From positions 441,183 to 505,182 of the forward strand of contig NZ_CP007452.1 in the NCBI RefSeq assembly GCF_000597865.1: a DNA stretch of 64,000 nucleotides, in the 5' to 3' direction. Each line of letters opens with the position of its first letter. Position 1 is the stretch's first letter. The DNA is from Peptoclostridium acidaminophilum DSM 3953 (GTDB lineage Bacteria; Bacillota; Clostridia; Peptostreptococcales; Peptostreptococcaceae). The notes below the pieces were generated by a model, which saw only the letters and a program-made list of their open reading frames with translations, was not told the origin of the DNA and searched no databases. The position numbers and the translations under genes were made by a program. Positions 50,113 through 59,223 of the stretch are shown here, piece after piece.

Positions 50113-50461
50113 AAATAATTTCTGCTGTGTAGAGCATTTTCGTCAGTGGAATTCGAAGCGCATGTCGGAATACAACAGCAGCACCAATCCCATGAACCAA
50201 CCCGGCGGCGTAATGGAAGCACGTATCAAACGCAGTCATGCTATGCGGGGTACTGGTGAAGGCAAAGCTTATAGAAAATTACTGGGAAAGCATGAACACC
50301 GCAGGATTGCTGAAGCGATACTTGGCAGGCCGCTTAAAGAAGGCGAGGTTGTCCATCACCTCGACGGGAACAAGCTGAACAATGATCCAGCAAACCTTGA
50401 AATTTTACCCTCACAAGCAGAACATGCAAGGATTCATTTTTCAAAGAAGAAAGCGAGGTGA
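50042..50461 (+). CDS. HNH homing-type endonuclease inserted in the helicase gene
   Basis: A 139-residue protein: a zinc ribbon (CRICGKPFLKPETQVCENNF, then CC), a middle NUMOD-like piece, and the HNH core LKEGEVVHHLDGNKLNNDPANLEIL with both histidines and asparagines. The ATG at 50042 follows GGAGGGAGGTG. It splits a SNF2 helicase gene; GAGGTG occurs on both sides (50030 to 50035 and 50455 to 50460). Such free HNH genes spread by cutting alleles that lack them. Its stop overlaps the next ATG (TGATG), so the helicase body can be translated by re-initiation. Confidence 0.82.
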   Translation: MPKVEVTCRICGKPFLKPETQVCENNFCCVEHFRQWNSKRMSEYNSSTNPMNQPGGVMEARIKRSHAMRGTGEGKAYRKLLGKHEHRRIAEAILGRPLKEGEVVHHLDGNKLNNDPANLEILPSQAEHARIHFSKKKAR

Positions 50462-51817
50462 TGCATATGAACATTTCCAAAGGCTGTGGAGCTGCACTCC
50501 TGATGGAAATGGGTTAACTAAGGCACAGGAAAAAGCCTTACAGCCATCGCTGTGGCGGGAGCGCTGTATGACGAAAATCGCATACGCCGCGTTCTGATTG
50601 TCGCACCGCTATCCATCTTAGGTGTCTGGCAGGAGGAATTCTCCAAGTTTGCGGCCTTTGACTATAACCTTGCGGTGCTGACCGGCTCCGGTGCAAAGAA
50701 AATCGATACCTTAAGACACCTGAATGGCGATGCGCTTCAGGTCGCGGTTATCAACTATGAATCAGCGTGGCGGCTGGAAAAGGAGATTGCTGCGTGGCAT
50801 CCGGAACTGATCATTGCGGATGAAGGGCACAAGATCAAAACCCATAACATAGCGGCAAGTAAAGCCATGCACCGACTTGGGGCCGGAGCGCGGTACCGGC
50901 TGTTATTAACTGGCACGCCGGTGACCAACAAAGCCATCGATGTGTTCAGCCAATACAAGTTTTTAAATCCTGCAATATTCGGTCAAAGCTTCTATGCCTT
51001 CCGGAATCGGTATTTTAACATGGTTGGTTACGGTAACCATACACCGGTACTTAAAAAGTCGATGGAGCGGGAACTGACCGAGCGGATGCATTCCATTGCA
51101 TATCGTGCCACAAAAGCAGAGTGTCTCGATTTACCGGATATAACAGATATCGTTCGCAAGGTCGAGCTGGAGCCGCATGCGATGCGTCTTTATCGAAATC
51201 TTGTCAAGGACAGCTATGCGGAGCTTTCAAAGGGCGAGGTTACGATTACCAACGTTCTGACGAAGCTGTTAAGGCTATCCCAACTAACCGGCGGTTTTTT
51301 AGGCAGTGATGAGAGCGCATCGACTGAACAAGTCAGTACGGCCAAGCTGGAGGTGCTGGAGGATATTATCGATTCAGCTTTGGAAGAAAACCAGAAGCTG
51401 GTTATTATTGCGCGCTTTGTGCCGGAGTTAAACGCCATTTGCAGGCTGCTGGATAAAAAGGGTGTGCGTCACTCGCTCATCATGGGCGGCGTGAAGAACC
51501 GCGACGAACAGGTATCACAATTTCAAAATGATCCCAATGTTCCTGTATTCGTTGGGCAGATCGCAACGGCGGGTCTTGGCATCACACTTACGGCGGCCAG
51601 CACCATGGTGTTTTATTCGCTGGATTATTCCATGAGCAACTTTGAGCAGACAAAAGCCCGGATTCACCGAGCAGGCCAGCGAATGCCCTGCACCTACATT
51701 TATTTAACAGCCACCGGAACAGTAGATGAGAAGGTCTTAAAAGCACTGAAGAACAAGGCTAATCTTGCAAAAATGCTGGTGGACGATTACAGAACGGGAC
51801 TGAATCCATTCCAATAA
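50461..51817 (+). CDS. SNF2-type phage helicase body, Walker A split by 10 nt
   Basis: From ATG 50461 (MHMNISKGCGAALLMEMG) the frame meets TAA at 50515, then continues 10 bases out of step as TGKSLTAIAVAGALYDENRI and on for about 420 codons: VLIVAPLSILGVWQEEF, IIADEGHKIKTHN, LLLTGTPVTNKAI, FVGQIATAGLGITLTAAS, IHRAGQRMPCTYIY. Removing 10 bases restores MGTGKS, an ideal Walker A. So this is either a gene inactivated at its ATP site or one that needs ribosomal bypassing. Everything else is well preserved. The open part alone spans 50552 to 51817. Confidence 0.78.
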
Positions 51818-51833
51818 GAGAGAGGAGATACCT

Positions 51834-52256
51834 ATGTACGATTCAGAGAAAATGTTTGAACTTGCAGATCGCCTGAAAGAACTGCGAGACACGAAAAAGG
51901 AGCTTGAGCAGCAGCTAAAGTCAATTAATACCGAGCTTGACGAAGTGGACTTTAGCTTGGCAACAGCCATGCTGGAATCAGAAACACAAAACTTTACCCG
52001 CTCCGGCGTTATGTTTTGCCTAACCAACACAACCCGCGCATCTGCTGCAGCGGACCGCAAAGATGAGCTTTTTGCAGCCTTGCGCGCTGAAGGTTTTGGC
52101 GGGCTGATCTATGAGACCGTTAATGCCAATTCACTATCTGCTTTCGTAAAAGAGCAGATCGCGGAAAACAACGATACCCTTCCGGACTGGCTAAACGGGC
52201 TGGTAAATGTATTTGAAAAAACCACTGTGGGCGTCCGCAAGGCGACCCGTAAATAA
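51834..52256 (+). CDS. Hypothetical phage replication-region protein
   Basis: A 140-residue protein. The first 55 residues form a coiled coil (LADRLKELRDTKKELEQQLK, SINTELDEVDFSLATAML); the rest has TRSGVMFCLTNTTRASAAAD and KDELFAALRAEGFGGLIYET. AGAGAGGAG precedes the start. It lies between the helicase and a cysteine-containing protein in the replication module. The family is a common phage companion of this helicase, but I know no function. Confidence 0.65.
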   Translation: MYDSEKMFELADRLKELRDTKKELEQQLKSINTELDEVDFSLATAMLESETQNFTRSGVMFCLTNTTRASAAADRKDELFAALRAEGFGGLIYETVNANSLSAFVKEQIAENNDTLPDWLNGLVNVFEKTTVGVRKATRK

Positions 52257-52276
52257 GAAAGCGAGGAAAAAAGACT

Positions 52277-53026
52277 ATGAAAAACAACGAGCTTACCACA
52301 AATAACAGCACCTTTTTGAAGTTGAAGGACTTTGATTTATCTATTGCACTTTCCGATGAGCTGGCAGGCCTTACCGGAAGCTTTGAACGCATCAAAATCC
52401 CTGCCGCAGGCAGTACGGTCTTTGAAATCCCCAGTGAAGATCCGAACAACCCCGAAGCGGTCAAGGAATTTTCAGCAGTGATCCTTTATCATCACCCGCT
52501 CTATGCCTACTACAAAAACAAATACACCGGCGGCTCTAATCCTCCCGATTGTGGTTCCTTTGACGGCATCACCGGTGAGGGAGACCCGGGCGGCAACTGT
52601 AACACCTGTCCATATAACCAGTTTGGCTCCGGTGAAGGCAGCGGAAAAGCCTGCAAGAATCGTCGCCGCATTTATCTGCTGCGTGAGGGCGAAATCTTCC
52701 CGATGCTGTTGTCACTCCCAACCGGTTCCTTGAAGGACTTTACCCGTTACCTGATGCGCCTGCTTTCCAAAGGTAAGAAGTCCAATGCGGTGGTTACGCG
52801 CTTTACATTGAAAAAAGCCACAAATTCAAGTGGCATTGCCTTTTCACAGGCACAGTTCACCGTGGATCGCAACCTGACACCTGAGGAGTATGCCTTGGTA
52901 AATGTGCTATCCGAGCAGGTCAAAGCCTTTAGTACCCGTGTTGGTTATGATGCGGAGCCTTCTGGCGATGGTCTGACACAAAATGTCGATCCCAAAACCG
53001 GAGAGGTTATAGAGCCTCTCGTCTAA
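52277..53026 (+). CDS. Phage protein with a CxxCP metal-binding motif
   Basis: A 249-residue protein. The middle holds DCGSFDGITGEGDPGGNCNT, CPYNQFGSGEGSGKACKNRR and RIYLLREGEIFPMLLSLPTG: four conserved cysteines that could bind zinc or an iron-sulfur cluster. Proteins with this motif are widespread in phage replication modules, often beside the DNA polymerase; a single-strand DNA-binding or recombination role is possible but unproven. It is followed after 64 bases by the polymerase gene. Confidence 0.65.
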   Translation: MKNNELTTNNSTFLKLKDFDLSIALSDELAGLTGSFERIKIPAAGSTVFEIPSEDPNNPEAVKEFSAVILYHHPLYAYYKNKYTGGSNPPDCGSFDGITGEGDPGGNCNTCPYNQFGSGEGSGKACKNRRRIYLLREGEIFPMLLSLPTGSLKDFTRYLMRLLSKGKKSNAVVTRFTLKKATNSSGIAFSQAQFTVDRNLTPEEYALVNVLSEQVKAFSTRVGYDAEPSGDGLTQNVDPKTGEVIEPLV

Positions 53027-53033
53027 CATAAAA

Positions 53034-53076
53034 GCTGCAGGTCGGGCGGGTACTTTTCCGCTCGGCCTCCTGCAGC
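53034..53076 (+). promoter_or_regulatory. GC-rich hairpin upstream of the phage DNA polymerase
   Basis: GCTGCAGG (53034 to 53041) pairs with CCTGCAGC (53069 to 53076), and CGGGCGG with CCGCTCG inside it. No T run follows, so it is not a terminator. It ends just before the AGGAG ribosome site (53081 to 53085) of the polymerase and may set its expression or protect the message. Confidence 0.4.
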
Positions 53077-53090
53077 AGATAGGAGCCAAT

Positions 53091-55016
53091 ATGGAATATA
53101 AATGCATAACAAGGCTGGACGAGATTGCTGCCTATTTGGAAGGTGCTAAGCTCATAGCCTTTGACTTTGAAACCTCACCAACAGAAAAGTATCGACAAGA
53201 TGAGCGCGCGGCTTTGGATGCACATAAAGCCCAGATCACCGGCATGAGCTTTTCAGTAGCGGAGGGTAGTGCCGTATATGTGCCCTTGACTCATAAGGTG
53301 GGTAAAAATGCGGAAAATCCTGATGTCATTCTTCAATATTTAAAAAAAACGTTATTTGAAAACACCCAAGTAACGAAGGTCGCTCATAACCTTGCATTTG
53401 AAGCCATGTTTTTATATGCCCAAGGCATCGTACTCCAGGCCCCATGCTACGATACTATTGCCGCTGCACAATTGACACTGAAATCGAAGTGGGAATTTCG
53501 TGGTCTTTCCGACAGCGGTCTGAAATTACTGGCCACCTCCCTTTTCGGTGCAGAGATGCCGGATTTTCAAACGGTAACCAGCGGCCGCCACTTTGACGAA
53601 CTGGATCCGCAGGAGCAGGAGACAATCCGCTATGCTTGTGCCGACTCGGATTATACGCTGCGACTGTATCATCGCTTTAATGGCTGGTTTGATCGCTTCC
53701 TCCCTTCGCATCGATATATAGCAGAAAAGATTGAAGCGCCGACAGCGGTTTACTGCGGCATCATGAAATATAACGGGATCCCAATGGACAAGGCTACCAT
53801 GCTCAAAAAGCAGGCTAAAGCGGAGGAACAGCTGTCAAGGATGAAAACCGAAATTGATGCTATAACTGGAGGCATTCATATTGGAGCCAATGCTAGCACC
53901 TCCGCCTTTAAACAGTATCTATATAAAGACCTCGGATTACCGGTATTAAAAACAACGGAGAAATATCAGGAGGCTGCCGATGATCAAGCGCTGATTATGC
54001 TTCGCGACTGGTGCCAAGAGAACAAACCGGAGCTGGTACGTTTGTTTGATTTAATTCAAGAGTACCGCAAATGGGGCAAGCTCAAAAGCACCTACATCGA
54101 CGGCTATTTGCAGCACATTAATACTGCCACCGGTAGAATACATCCGGACTTAATGCCGCTGGGAACCGAAACCGGACGCTTTGCAGCAAGAAATCCAAAC
54201 CTTCAAAATTGCCCCAGGAAGGACAATGACCCAGTAGGCGTGCGAAGCTTTATTGTTGCACCGGAGGGTAAGGTGATTCTTTCTCTGGACTTCTCCCAGA
54301 TCGAGCTTCGTGTGGGTGCATTTTACTGCAGGGATGAAAAGATGCTGAAAACCTACCGCACCGGCGGAGATATCCATGCGCAGACCACCTCGGTCATTTA
54401 TAACATTCCGTTTGCTGAGGCAGTAGATAAAAATGCGAAAGGCTATAAGGAACGGCGCACCATCGCAAAAAACTGTAACTTCGGAGTATTTTATGGCTTG
54501 TTTGCCAATGGGCTGCAGCGCACCCTTCAGTTCAAGGCCGGACTTCATACAACAAAAGAAGAATGTGAGACCATCATCAATAACCTCAAGGCCGGATATC
54601 CCGGCTTAGCAAAATGGCAAAACGAGACGAAAACAAGCGCTGCCAATACCTGCTACACCGAAACATGGCTCGGCAGACGAAGGTATCTCATCAGCATGCT
54701 TTCTGAGGATTGGGGTAAGCGCTCCTTTGCACAGCGTTGTGCACTCAATACACCGATTCAAGGCACAGCGGCAGATATTTTGAAGCTGGTCTGTGGTCGC
54801 GTTATCGCCGGACTTCCCGAAAGACCATGGCTGAAGCCGCTCTTACAGATCCACGACGAGTTGATATTTGAGATGCCAAACGATAAGGTGGATGAGGCAG
54901 TGAGATTTATCAAGTCTTGTATGGAAGCAAAGCCCTTCCCTGAGTTTGATGTACCGATTGTCGCAGAAGCAGCGGTCGGCGATAGCTTTGGCAACTTAAA
55001 GGAACTGGAGGTGTAG
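53091..55016 (+). CDS. Phage family A DNA polymerase
   Basis: A 641-residue DNA polymerase I-type enzyme for phage DNA synthesis. The 3'-5' exonuclease has LIAFDFETSP near 20, HNLAFEAMFL near 102 and the YACADSDYTL region near 182. The polymerase has motif A ILSLDFSQIELRVGAF near 398, motif B RRTIAKNCNFGVFYGL near 459 and motif C LQIHDELIFE near 587. There is no 5'-3' exonuclease domain, as usual for phage enzymes of this size. Confidence 0.95.
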   Translation: MEYKCITRLDEIAAYLEGAKLIAFDFETSPTEKYRQDERAALDAHKAQITGMSFSVAEGSAVYVPLTHKVGKNAENPDVILQYLKKTLFENTQVTKVAHNLAFEAMFLYAQGIVLQAPCYDTIAAAQLTLKSKWEFRGLSDSGLKLLATSLFGAEMPDFQTVTSGRHFDELDPQEQETIRYACADSDYTLRLYHRFNGWFDRFLPSHRYIAEKIEAPTAVYCGIMKYNGIPMDKATMLKKQAKAEEQLSRMKTEIDAITGGIHIGANASTSAFKQYLYKDLGLPVLKTTEKYQEAADDQALIMLRDWCQENKPELVRLFDLIQEYRKWGKLKSTYIDGYLQHINTATGRIHPDLMPLGTETGRFAARNPNLQNCPRKDNDPVGVRSFIVAPEGKVILSLDFSQIELRVGAFYCRDEKMLKTYRTGGDIHAQTTSVIYNIPFAEAVDKNAKGYKERRTIAKNCNFGVFYGLFANGLQRTLQFKAGLHTTKEECETIINNLKAGYPGLAKWQNETKTSAANTCYTETWLGRRRYLISMLSEDWGKRSFAQRCALNTPIQGTAADILKLVCGRVIAGLPERPWLKPLLQIHDELIFEMPNDKVDEAVRFIKSCMEAKPFPEFDVPIVAEAAVGDSFGNLKELEV

Positions 55017-55018
55017 CG

Positions 55019-55465
55019 ATGAGCATTAACAAATTCAATGCTGAGGGATATTACGATCCCACAGCCTATGAAGCGTTAACCAATATCGAGCACGAAGCAA
55101 AGAAGCAGCCATTTCGACCGCTGGTGTTTATCTGCTCTCCCTATGCAGGGGACATTGAGAGAAATACCACGAACGCTCGCCGCTACAGCCGATTTGCGGT
55201 ACAGGAAAACTACATACCCCTTGCACCGCATCTTCTGTTTCCTCAGTTTCTTGATGATACCAATCGTAAAGAACGTGACCTCGGTTTGTTCTTCGGCATG
55301 GTTCTGATGAGCAAGTGTACGCGGGTGTGGGTGTTCGGTGATGTAATCACTGCGGGCATGGCAGTGGAAATCGAAAAAGCAAAGCGCCGAAAGCTGGTGC
55401 TTCGTTACTTTGATACGGATTGCAAGGAGGTGTCAGCCGATGAGTTATCCAAAGGAGCTTACTGA
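55019..55465 (+). CDS. DUF4406/DUF7768-like nucleoside-modifying protein
   Basis: A 148-residue protein with the nucleoside deoxyribosyltransferase-like fold: PLVFICSPYAGDIERNTTNA, PLAPHLLFPQFLDD, TRVWVFGDVITAGMAVEIEK. Related phage and bacterial proteins are thought to act on nucleotides or NAD-like substrates, but the reaction is not shown. It starts 2 bases after the polymerase stop and overlaps the primase gene by 26 bases. Confidence 0.75.
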   Translation: MSINKFNAEGYYDPTAYEALTNIEHEAKKQPFRPLVFICSPYAGDIERNTTNARRYSRFAVQENYIPLAPHLLFPQFLDDTNRKERDLGLFFGMVLMSKCTRVWVFGDVITAGMAVEIEKAKRRKLVLRYFDTDCKEVSADELSKGAY

Positions 55466-57986
55466 GCGAAAGCAGTGGATCTGTTGGCGCTTGGTTCCGG
55501 ATAAAACAGGTGGTAAGGATAAAAAGGTGCCCTTCAATCCTACCACCGGCAAGACGGCATCTTCCAACAAGCCGGATACCTGGACAGACTATGTAACAGC
55601 CGCCGACGCACTGGAGCGCTATGGCTATACGGGACTGGGATTCGTTTTTACAGAGGACGATGAGTTCATTGGAGTAGACATCGACCACTGCTGTGACACG
55701 GATACTGGGACATTTAATGAGATCGCAACAGCCATACTTGCCAAGCAGCCGACCTATGCAGAATACTCGCCATCGGGCAAGGGTGTACATCTGTTATTCA
55801 AAGGCACCATGCCCGAAGGTGGCAATAAAAATACCACCACCGGCGTGGAGATGTATGGCAGTCTGCGCTACTTCACCATGACAGGACAGAAGCTCCCTAA
55901 TGCGCCCGATGAAATCGCAGCTGACAATGGCACGCTAAGCTGGATTCATGAAACCTATATCCGGCCGAAAAAGAAACATAAGAAAAAGAGCAAAGCAAAA
56001 AGCAAGTCAAAAACGATCTCCCTTACCGACGAGGAGCTGCTGGAAAGGGCTCTGGAGTCAGGTGACGGCGAAGCCTTCTCCCTACTATGGGAAGGGAAAT
56101 GGCAGGACAGCTTTGCAAGCCAGTCGGAGGCGGATTTATCCCTTTGCTGTAAGCTTGCCTTCTGGTCCGGAAAAGACAAAGAGCAAATGGACAGGCTTTT
56201 TCGGCGGTCCGCTATGTACCGGGACAAATGGGATGAAAAGCATCATGCCAGCGGTGCTACGTATGGCGAGGAAACGCTGAACAAGGCAATCGAAGCGACG
56301 GAAACCACCTACAGCCCCGGTGGTGACGCGGTTATTTTCGAATATGATGGCCGGTATTTCCGCTCCAAGGGTGAAAACATCTACCCCATTACCAACTTTC
56401 TATTTCAGCCGGTCGAGATGATCGTGGCAGAGGAGGAAACACAGCTCACTGCGGATCTTCTTACCATACGCGGTGAAACCTTTCGTTTGACCTTTATGAC
56501 CACTGACTTTGCCAATCAGCAGAAGTTTAAAAGCATACTCAATCGTCGAACCATAGCCCTTGGCTACTTTGGCTCGGATGGCGATCTGGAGCTGCTCAAA
56601 GGCTATATTTCCGAGCTGGATTGGCCTACGAAAACAGGAGTTAAGGCGGTGGGAATCTATAGGCACGAAAAACGTCTGGTCTTTGTTGCTACGGAGGGTG
56701 CAGTGGAGGCGGGAGAGGTTCAGGTTCCAGACTTGGTACAGCTTGAAAAATACAAAAGTATTGATACGGAAATCCTCAAATCCGACCTGCTGAAAAAGGA
56801 GCAGCTTCAAAAGCTCGGCGAGTGGCTCATATCATATAACGAGCCTGCCAAAACAGTGTCAGTGCTTGCGTGGATGGCAGGGTGTTTTATCAAAGAGCAT
56901 TTAAGGCATAACAATGTCAAGTTTCCGCACCTGATGCTGATCGGCGAAGCTGGCAGCGGTAAAAGCAATACATTAGAGCGCGTGATTCTGCCTGTATTTT
57001 CAAGGACAAAGGTCATTGCAGCAGGCCAGACGACCGCCTTTACCCTGATGAAGGACTCGGCTTCTTCAAACCTGATACCCCAGGCACTGGATGAGTTCAA
57101 GCCTTCCAAGCTCGATAAATACAAGCTGGATGCGCTGTATAACCATTTTCGTAACAGCTATGACGGCCATGAAGGCATACGTGGTCGTGCGGATCAAACC
57201 ACCGTCAGCTATGAGCTTTTGGCACCGCTGGTTGTCGCCGGTGAGGAATCGGCAGATGAAGCAGCGGTCAGGGAGCGAAGCATAGAGCTGCTGTTTTCCA
57301 AGAAGGATCTAAGGCCAGCGGAATATCGCGCAAACTTCGCAAGACTGTGCGCAAAGCCTGAGCTTCTTGGAAGCTTCGGACGAAGTCTTCTGGAGATGGC
57401 ATTACAAGCAAGCTTTTCCGAGGTGCAAAAATGGTATGAGGAAGGCCTCGAAAGCTTTGCAAAGGAGCTACCTACCAGAGTAATCAATAATCTGGCTTGC
57501 TGCTACGTAGGACTATGTCTCATTGAAAAGTTGTGTATTTCTATCGGCTTATCTTGGCAGGAGGTGTTTCCGTATAACCGGGAAACCTGTCGAAAGTATC
57601 TGGAGTATGCGGCCAAAGAATATCTGCTGGATGGCAATACCAGCAATAAAAGTGTCGTTGAGCAGACGCTGGAGATCATGTCCCGCATGGGGCTGGATCC
57701 AAAAAGTGAGTACTCAATCTGCGAGGACGGTAAGGTGCTGGCCCTTTGGCTTAATCACGTGTATGACCGTTACACCAAATATCGTAAGGATTATGCCATT
57801 GTTGGAGAAACCTTGACCTACGCACAGTTTAAGAAACAACTGCAGCACTGCGAATTCTTTCTGGAAAGCAATGTTCAAAAGCGACTGGGTACAGAAAACC
57901 GCAAGGTATGGACGCTGGATTACACGCTGCTTAAGGAACGATGCGATGTCAGCGGCTTTGAAATCACAGAAATTGAACCTTTATAA
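55440..57986 (+). CDS. Phage primase-polymerase/helicase
   Basis: An 848-residue two-part replication protein. The N-terminal prim-pol domain has WICWRLVPDKTGGKDKKVPF, then the metal motif FIGVDIDHC near 75 to 83 and EYSPSGKGVHLLFKG. The C-terminal ATPase has LMLIGEAGSGKSNTLERV near 497 to 514 and SNLIPQALDEFKPSKLDKY for Walker B. Such fusions prime and unwind phage DNA, like the NrS-1 type polymerases. The ATG at 55440 has GGAGGTG upstream. An iteron-like region follows directly. Confidence 0.85.
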   Translation: MSYPKELTERKQWICWRLVPDKTGGKDKKVPFNPTTGKTASSNKPDTWTDYVTAADALERYGYTGLGFVFTEDDEFIGVDIDHCCDTDTGTFNEIATAILAKQPTYAEYSPSGKGVHLLFKGTMPEGGNKNTTTGVEMYGSLRYFTMTGQKLPNAPDEIAADNGTLSWIHETYIRPKKKHKKKSKAKSKSKTISLTDEELLERALESGDGEAFSLLWEGKWQDSFASQSEADLSLCCKLAFWSGKDKEQMDRLFRRSAMYRDKWDEKHHASGATYGEETLNKAIEATETTYSPGGDAVIFEYDGRYFRSKGENIYPITNFLFQPVEMIVAEEETQLTADLLTIRGETFRLTFMTTDFANQQKFKSILNRRTIALGYFGSDGDLELLKGYISELDWPTKTGVKAVGIYRHEKRLVFVATEGAVEAGEVQVPDLVQLEKYKSIDTEILKSDLLKKEQLQKLGEWLISYNEPAKTVSVLAWMAGCFIKEHLRHNNVKFPHLMLIGEAGSGKSNTLERVILPVFSRTKVIAAGQTTAFTLMKDSASSNLIPQALDEFKPSKLDKYKLDALYNHFRNSYDGHEGIRGRADQTTVSYELLAPLVVAGEESADEAAVRERSIELLFSKKDLRPAEYRANFARLCAKPELLGSFGRSLLEMALQASFSEVQKWYEEGLESFAKELPTRVINNLACCYVGLCLIEKLCISIGLSWQEVFPYNRETCRKYLEYAAKEYLLDGNTSNKSVVEQTLEIMSRMGLDPKSEYSICEDGKVLALWLNHVYDRYTKYRKDYAIVGETLTYAQFKKQLQHCEFFLESNVQKRLGTENRKVWTLDYTLLKERCDVSGFEITEIEPL

Positions 57987-57987
57987 T

Positions 57988-58126
57988 TTGTAACTTGTAA
58001 CCTCATAACCTAAAAAATTAGAGCTACGCAGGAAACGAGATTTTTTCTTATCGCGTGCGCGCGTGCGTATACACGTAAAAATATGTAGACCTATAGATTT
58101 AGGAGTTACAAGGTTACAAGTTACAG
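57988..58126. other. Candidate phage replication origin
   Basis: Two TTGTAAC units (57988 to 57994, 57995 to 58001) face three GTTACAA/G units (58105 to 58111, 58113 to 58119, 58120 to 58126). The 14-base arms GTAACTTGTAACCT (57990 to 58003) and AGGTTACAAGTTAC (58111 to 58124) are perfect inverted copies. Between them are an A/T stretch and an alternating CGCGTGCGCGCGTGCGTATA block. It lies right after the primase-helicase gene. Confidence 0.5.
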
Positions 58127-58140
58127 GAAGGAGAAAACGG

Positions 58141-58443
58141 ATGTTGGAAAAGGATATCACAAATTTAATACTTCGCTTTTTAAAAACTGTGCCAAACTGT
58201 TTTTGTTGGAAAGAGCATGGCGGGCTCTATGGTACATCAGGGATTCCAGACATCGTTGCCTGCATTAATGGCCGGTTCTATGCATTCGAGGTAAAGACAG
58301 AGGCCGGGAAGGTAACAAAGCTGCAGAGAGCAACAATCAAGAAAATCCAAGCTGCTGGTGGTACGGCTGTGGTCGTGCGCACAGTTGATGAGGTGCGGGC
58401 AGTACTGAAGCAATCGGGGCTTGCCCTCCGCAATGAACAATGA
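58141..58443 (+). CDS. VRR-NUC domain nuclease
   Basis: A 100-residue single-domain PD-(D/E)xK nuclease: FCWKEHGGLYGTSGIPDIVA, then RFYAFEVKTEAGKVTKLQRA. The PD and the Glu-x-Lys (EVK) are both present. Small VRR-NUC proteins occur in many phages next to the primase-helicase and may trim or resolve replication intermediates. The ATG at 58141 follows GGAAGGAG and lies just beyond the candidate origin. Confidence 0.88.
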   Translation: MLEKDITNLILRFLKTVPNCFCWKEHGGLYGTSGIPDIVACINGRFYAFEVKTEAGKVTKLQRATIKKIQAAGGTAVVVRTVDEVRAVLKQSGLALRNEQ

Positions 58444-58551
58444 ATTAGAATATACTGCAGAAGCTGCATTTAAGATATAAGAGCTATGCATACACGAGCA
58501 CACTGCTGCAATGCCTCACTGTGAAATTTAAATTTTACGGAGGTAAAGCGT

Positions 58552-58806
58552 ATGCATCAGAATCAAACAACAATTGATAACTACCACACAGAGGATGAAT
58601 ATACAAAACTGGCAAACGCCATTATCCTGCAAGCGGTCAAGGATTATCGAGATGCTTTAAGAAGGCTGGCAAAGCATCCATATAACAACATGGCACTATC
58701 AGAAAAACAGGAAGTAGAGAGGTTTTTCCGTTCGGACTGGTTTGAAGTGCTGACCAGTATCGATCCGGAAATGCTGATTCGAAAGCTGAATGCGGAGGTG
58801 GCATGA
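58552..58806 (+). CDS. Small phage protein before the late activator
   Basis: An 84-residue helical, acidic protein (YTKLANAIILQAVKDYRDAL, SEKQEVERFFRSDWFEVLTS). GGAGG lies before the ATG. It overlaps the DUF1492 gene by 4 bases (ATGA). The same small gene is often found at this place in Firmicutes prophages; its function is not known. Confidence 0.65.
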   Translation: MHQNQTTIDNYHTEDEYTKLANAIILQAVKDYRDALRRLAKHPYNNMALSEKQEVERFFRSDWFEVLTSIDPEMLIRKLNAEVA

Positions 58807-59222
58807 TGAACGCAAAAAATTATCTTGGGCAAGCGTTTCGGCTGGATCAGCGGATCAACAGTAAACTGGAGCAAGTAGCTTCTCTTAATGAGCTGGCCAC
58901 CAAAGCAACCCACACGCTGACAGGTATGCCTAGGAATCCCAATCGCGCTACGTCAACGATGGCGGATTCGGTTGCTAAAATCATCGACATGCAAGCTGAG
59001 ATCGACCGAGACATTGATCGGCTTATTGATTTGAAACGAGAAATCATAGACATCATCAAAGCGGTGGACAATACGGAATGTCAGACGCTTTTGGAACTGC
59101 GCTACCTGTGTTTTAAATCTTGGGAGCAAATCGCGGTGGACATGGGATATAATGTGCGTCATGTCTATCGTATGCATGACTTAGCCGTCTCTTTGATTAA
59201 GGTTCCTGAAACGAGTCAGTAA
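58803..59222 (+). CDS. DUF1492 / ArpU-like late transcription regulator
   Basis: A 139-residue helical protein with a sigma region 4-like C-terminus: ECQTLLELRYLCFKSWEQIA, VDMGYNVRHVYRMHDLAVSL. DUF1492 proteins are the phage counterpart of late-gene activators. It stands directly before packaging genes, and two TGTCACT direct repeats with a -10 box follow it, the likely target of its action. Confidence 0.8.
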   Translation: MMNAKNYLGQAFRLDQRINSKLEQVASLNELATKATHTLTGMPRNPNRATSTMADSVAKIIDMQAEIDRDIDRLIDLKREIIDIIKAVDNTECQTLLELRYLCFKSWEQIAVDMGYNVRHVYRMHDLAVSLIKVPETSQ

Positions 59223-59223
59223 A

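Noticed and set aside
58060-58140. Frame start at 58063 for the VRR-NUC gene
   Set aside because: Those codons lie in the repeat region of the candidate origin; the ATG at 58141 has GGAAGGAG before it and starts the conserved domain.
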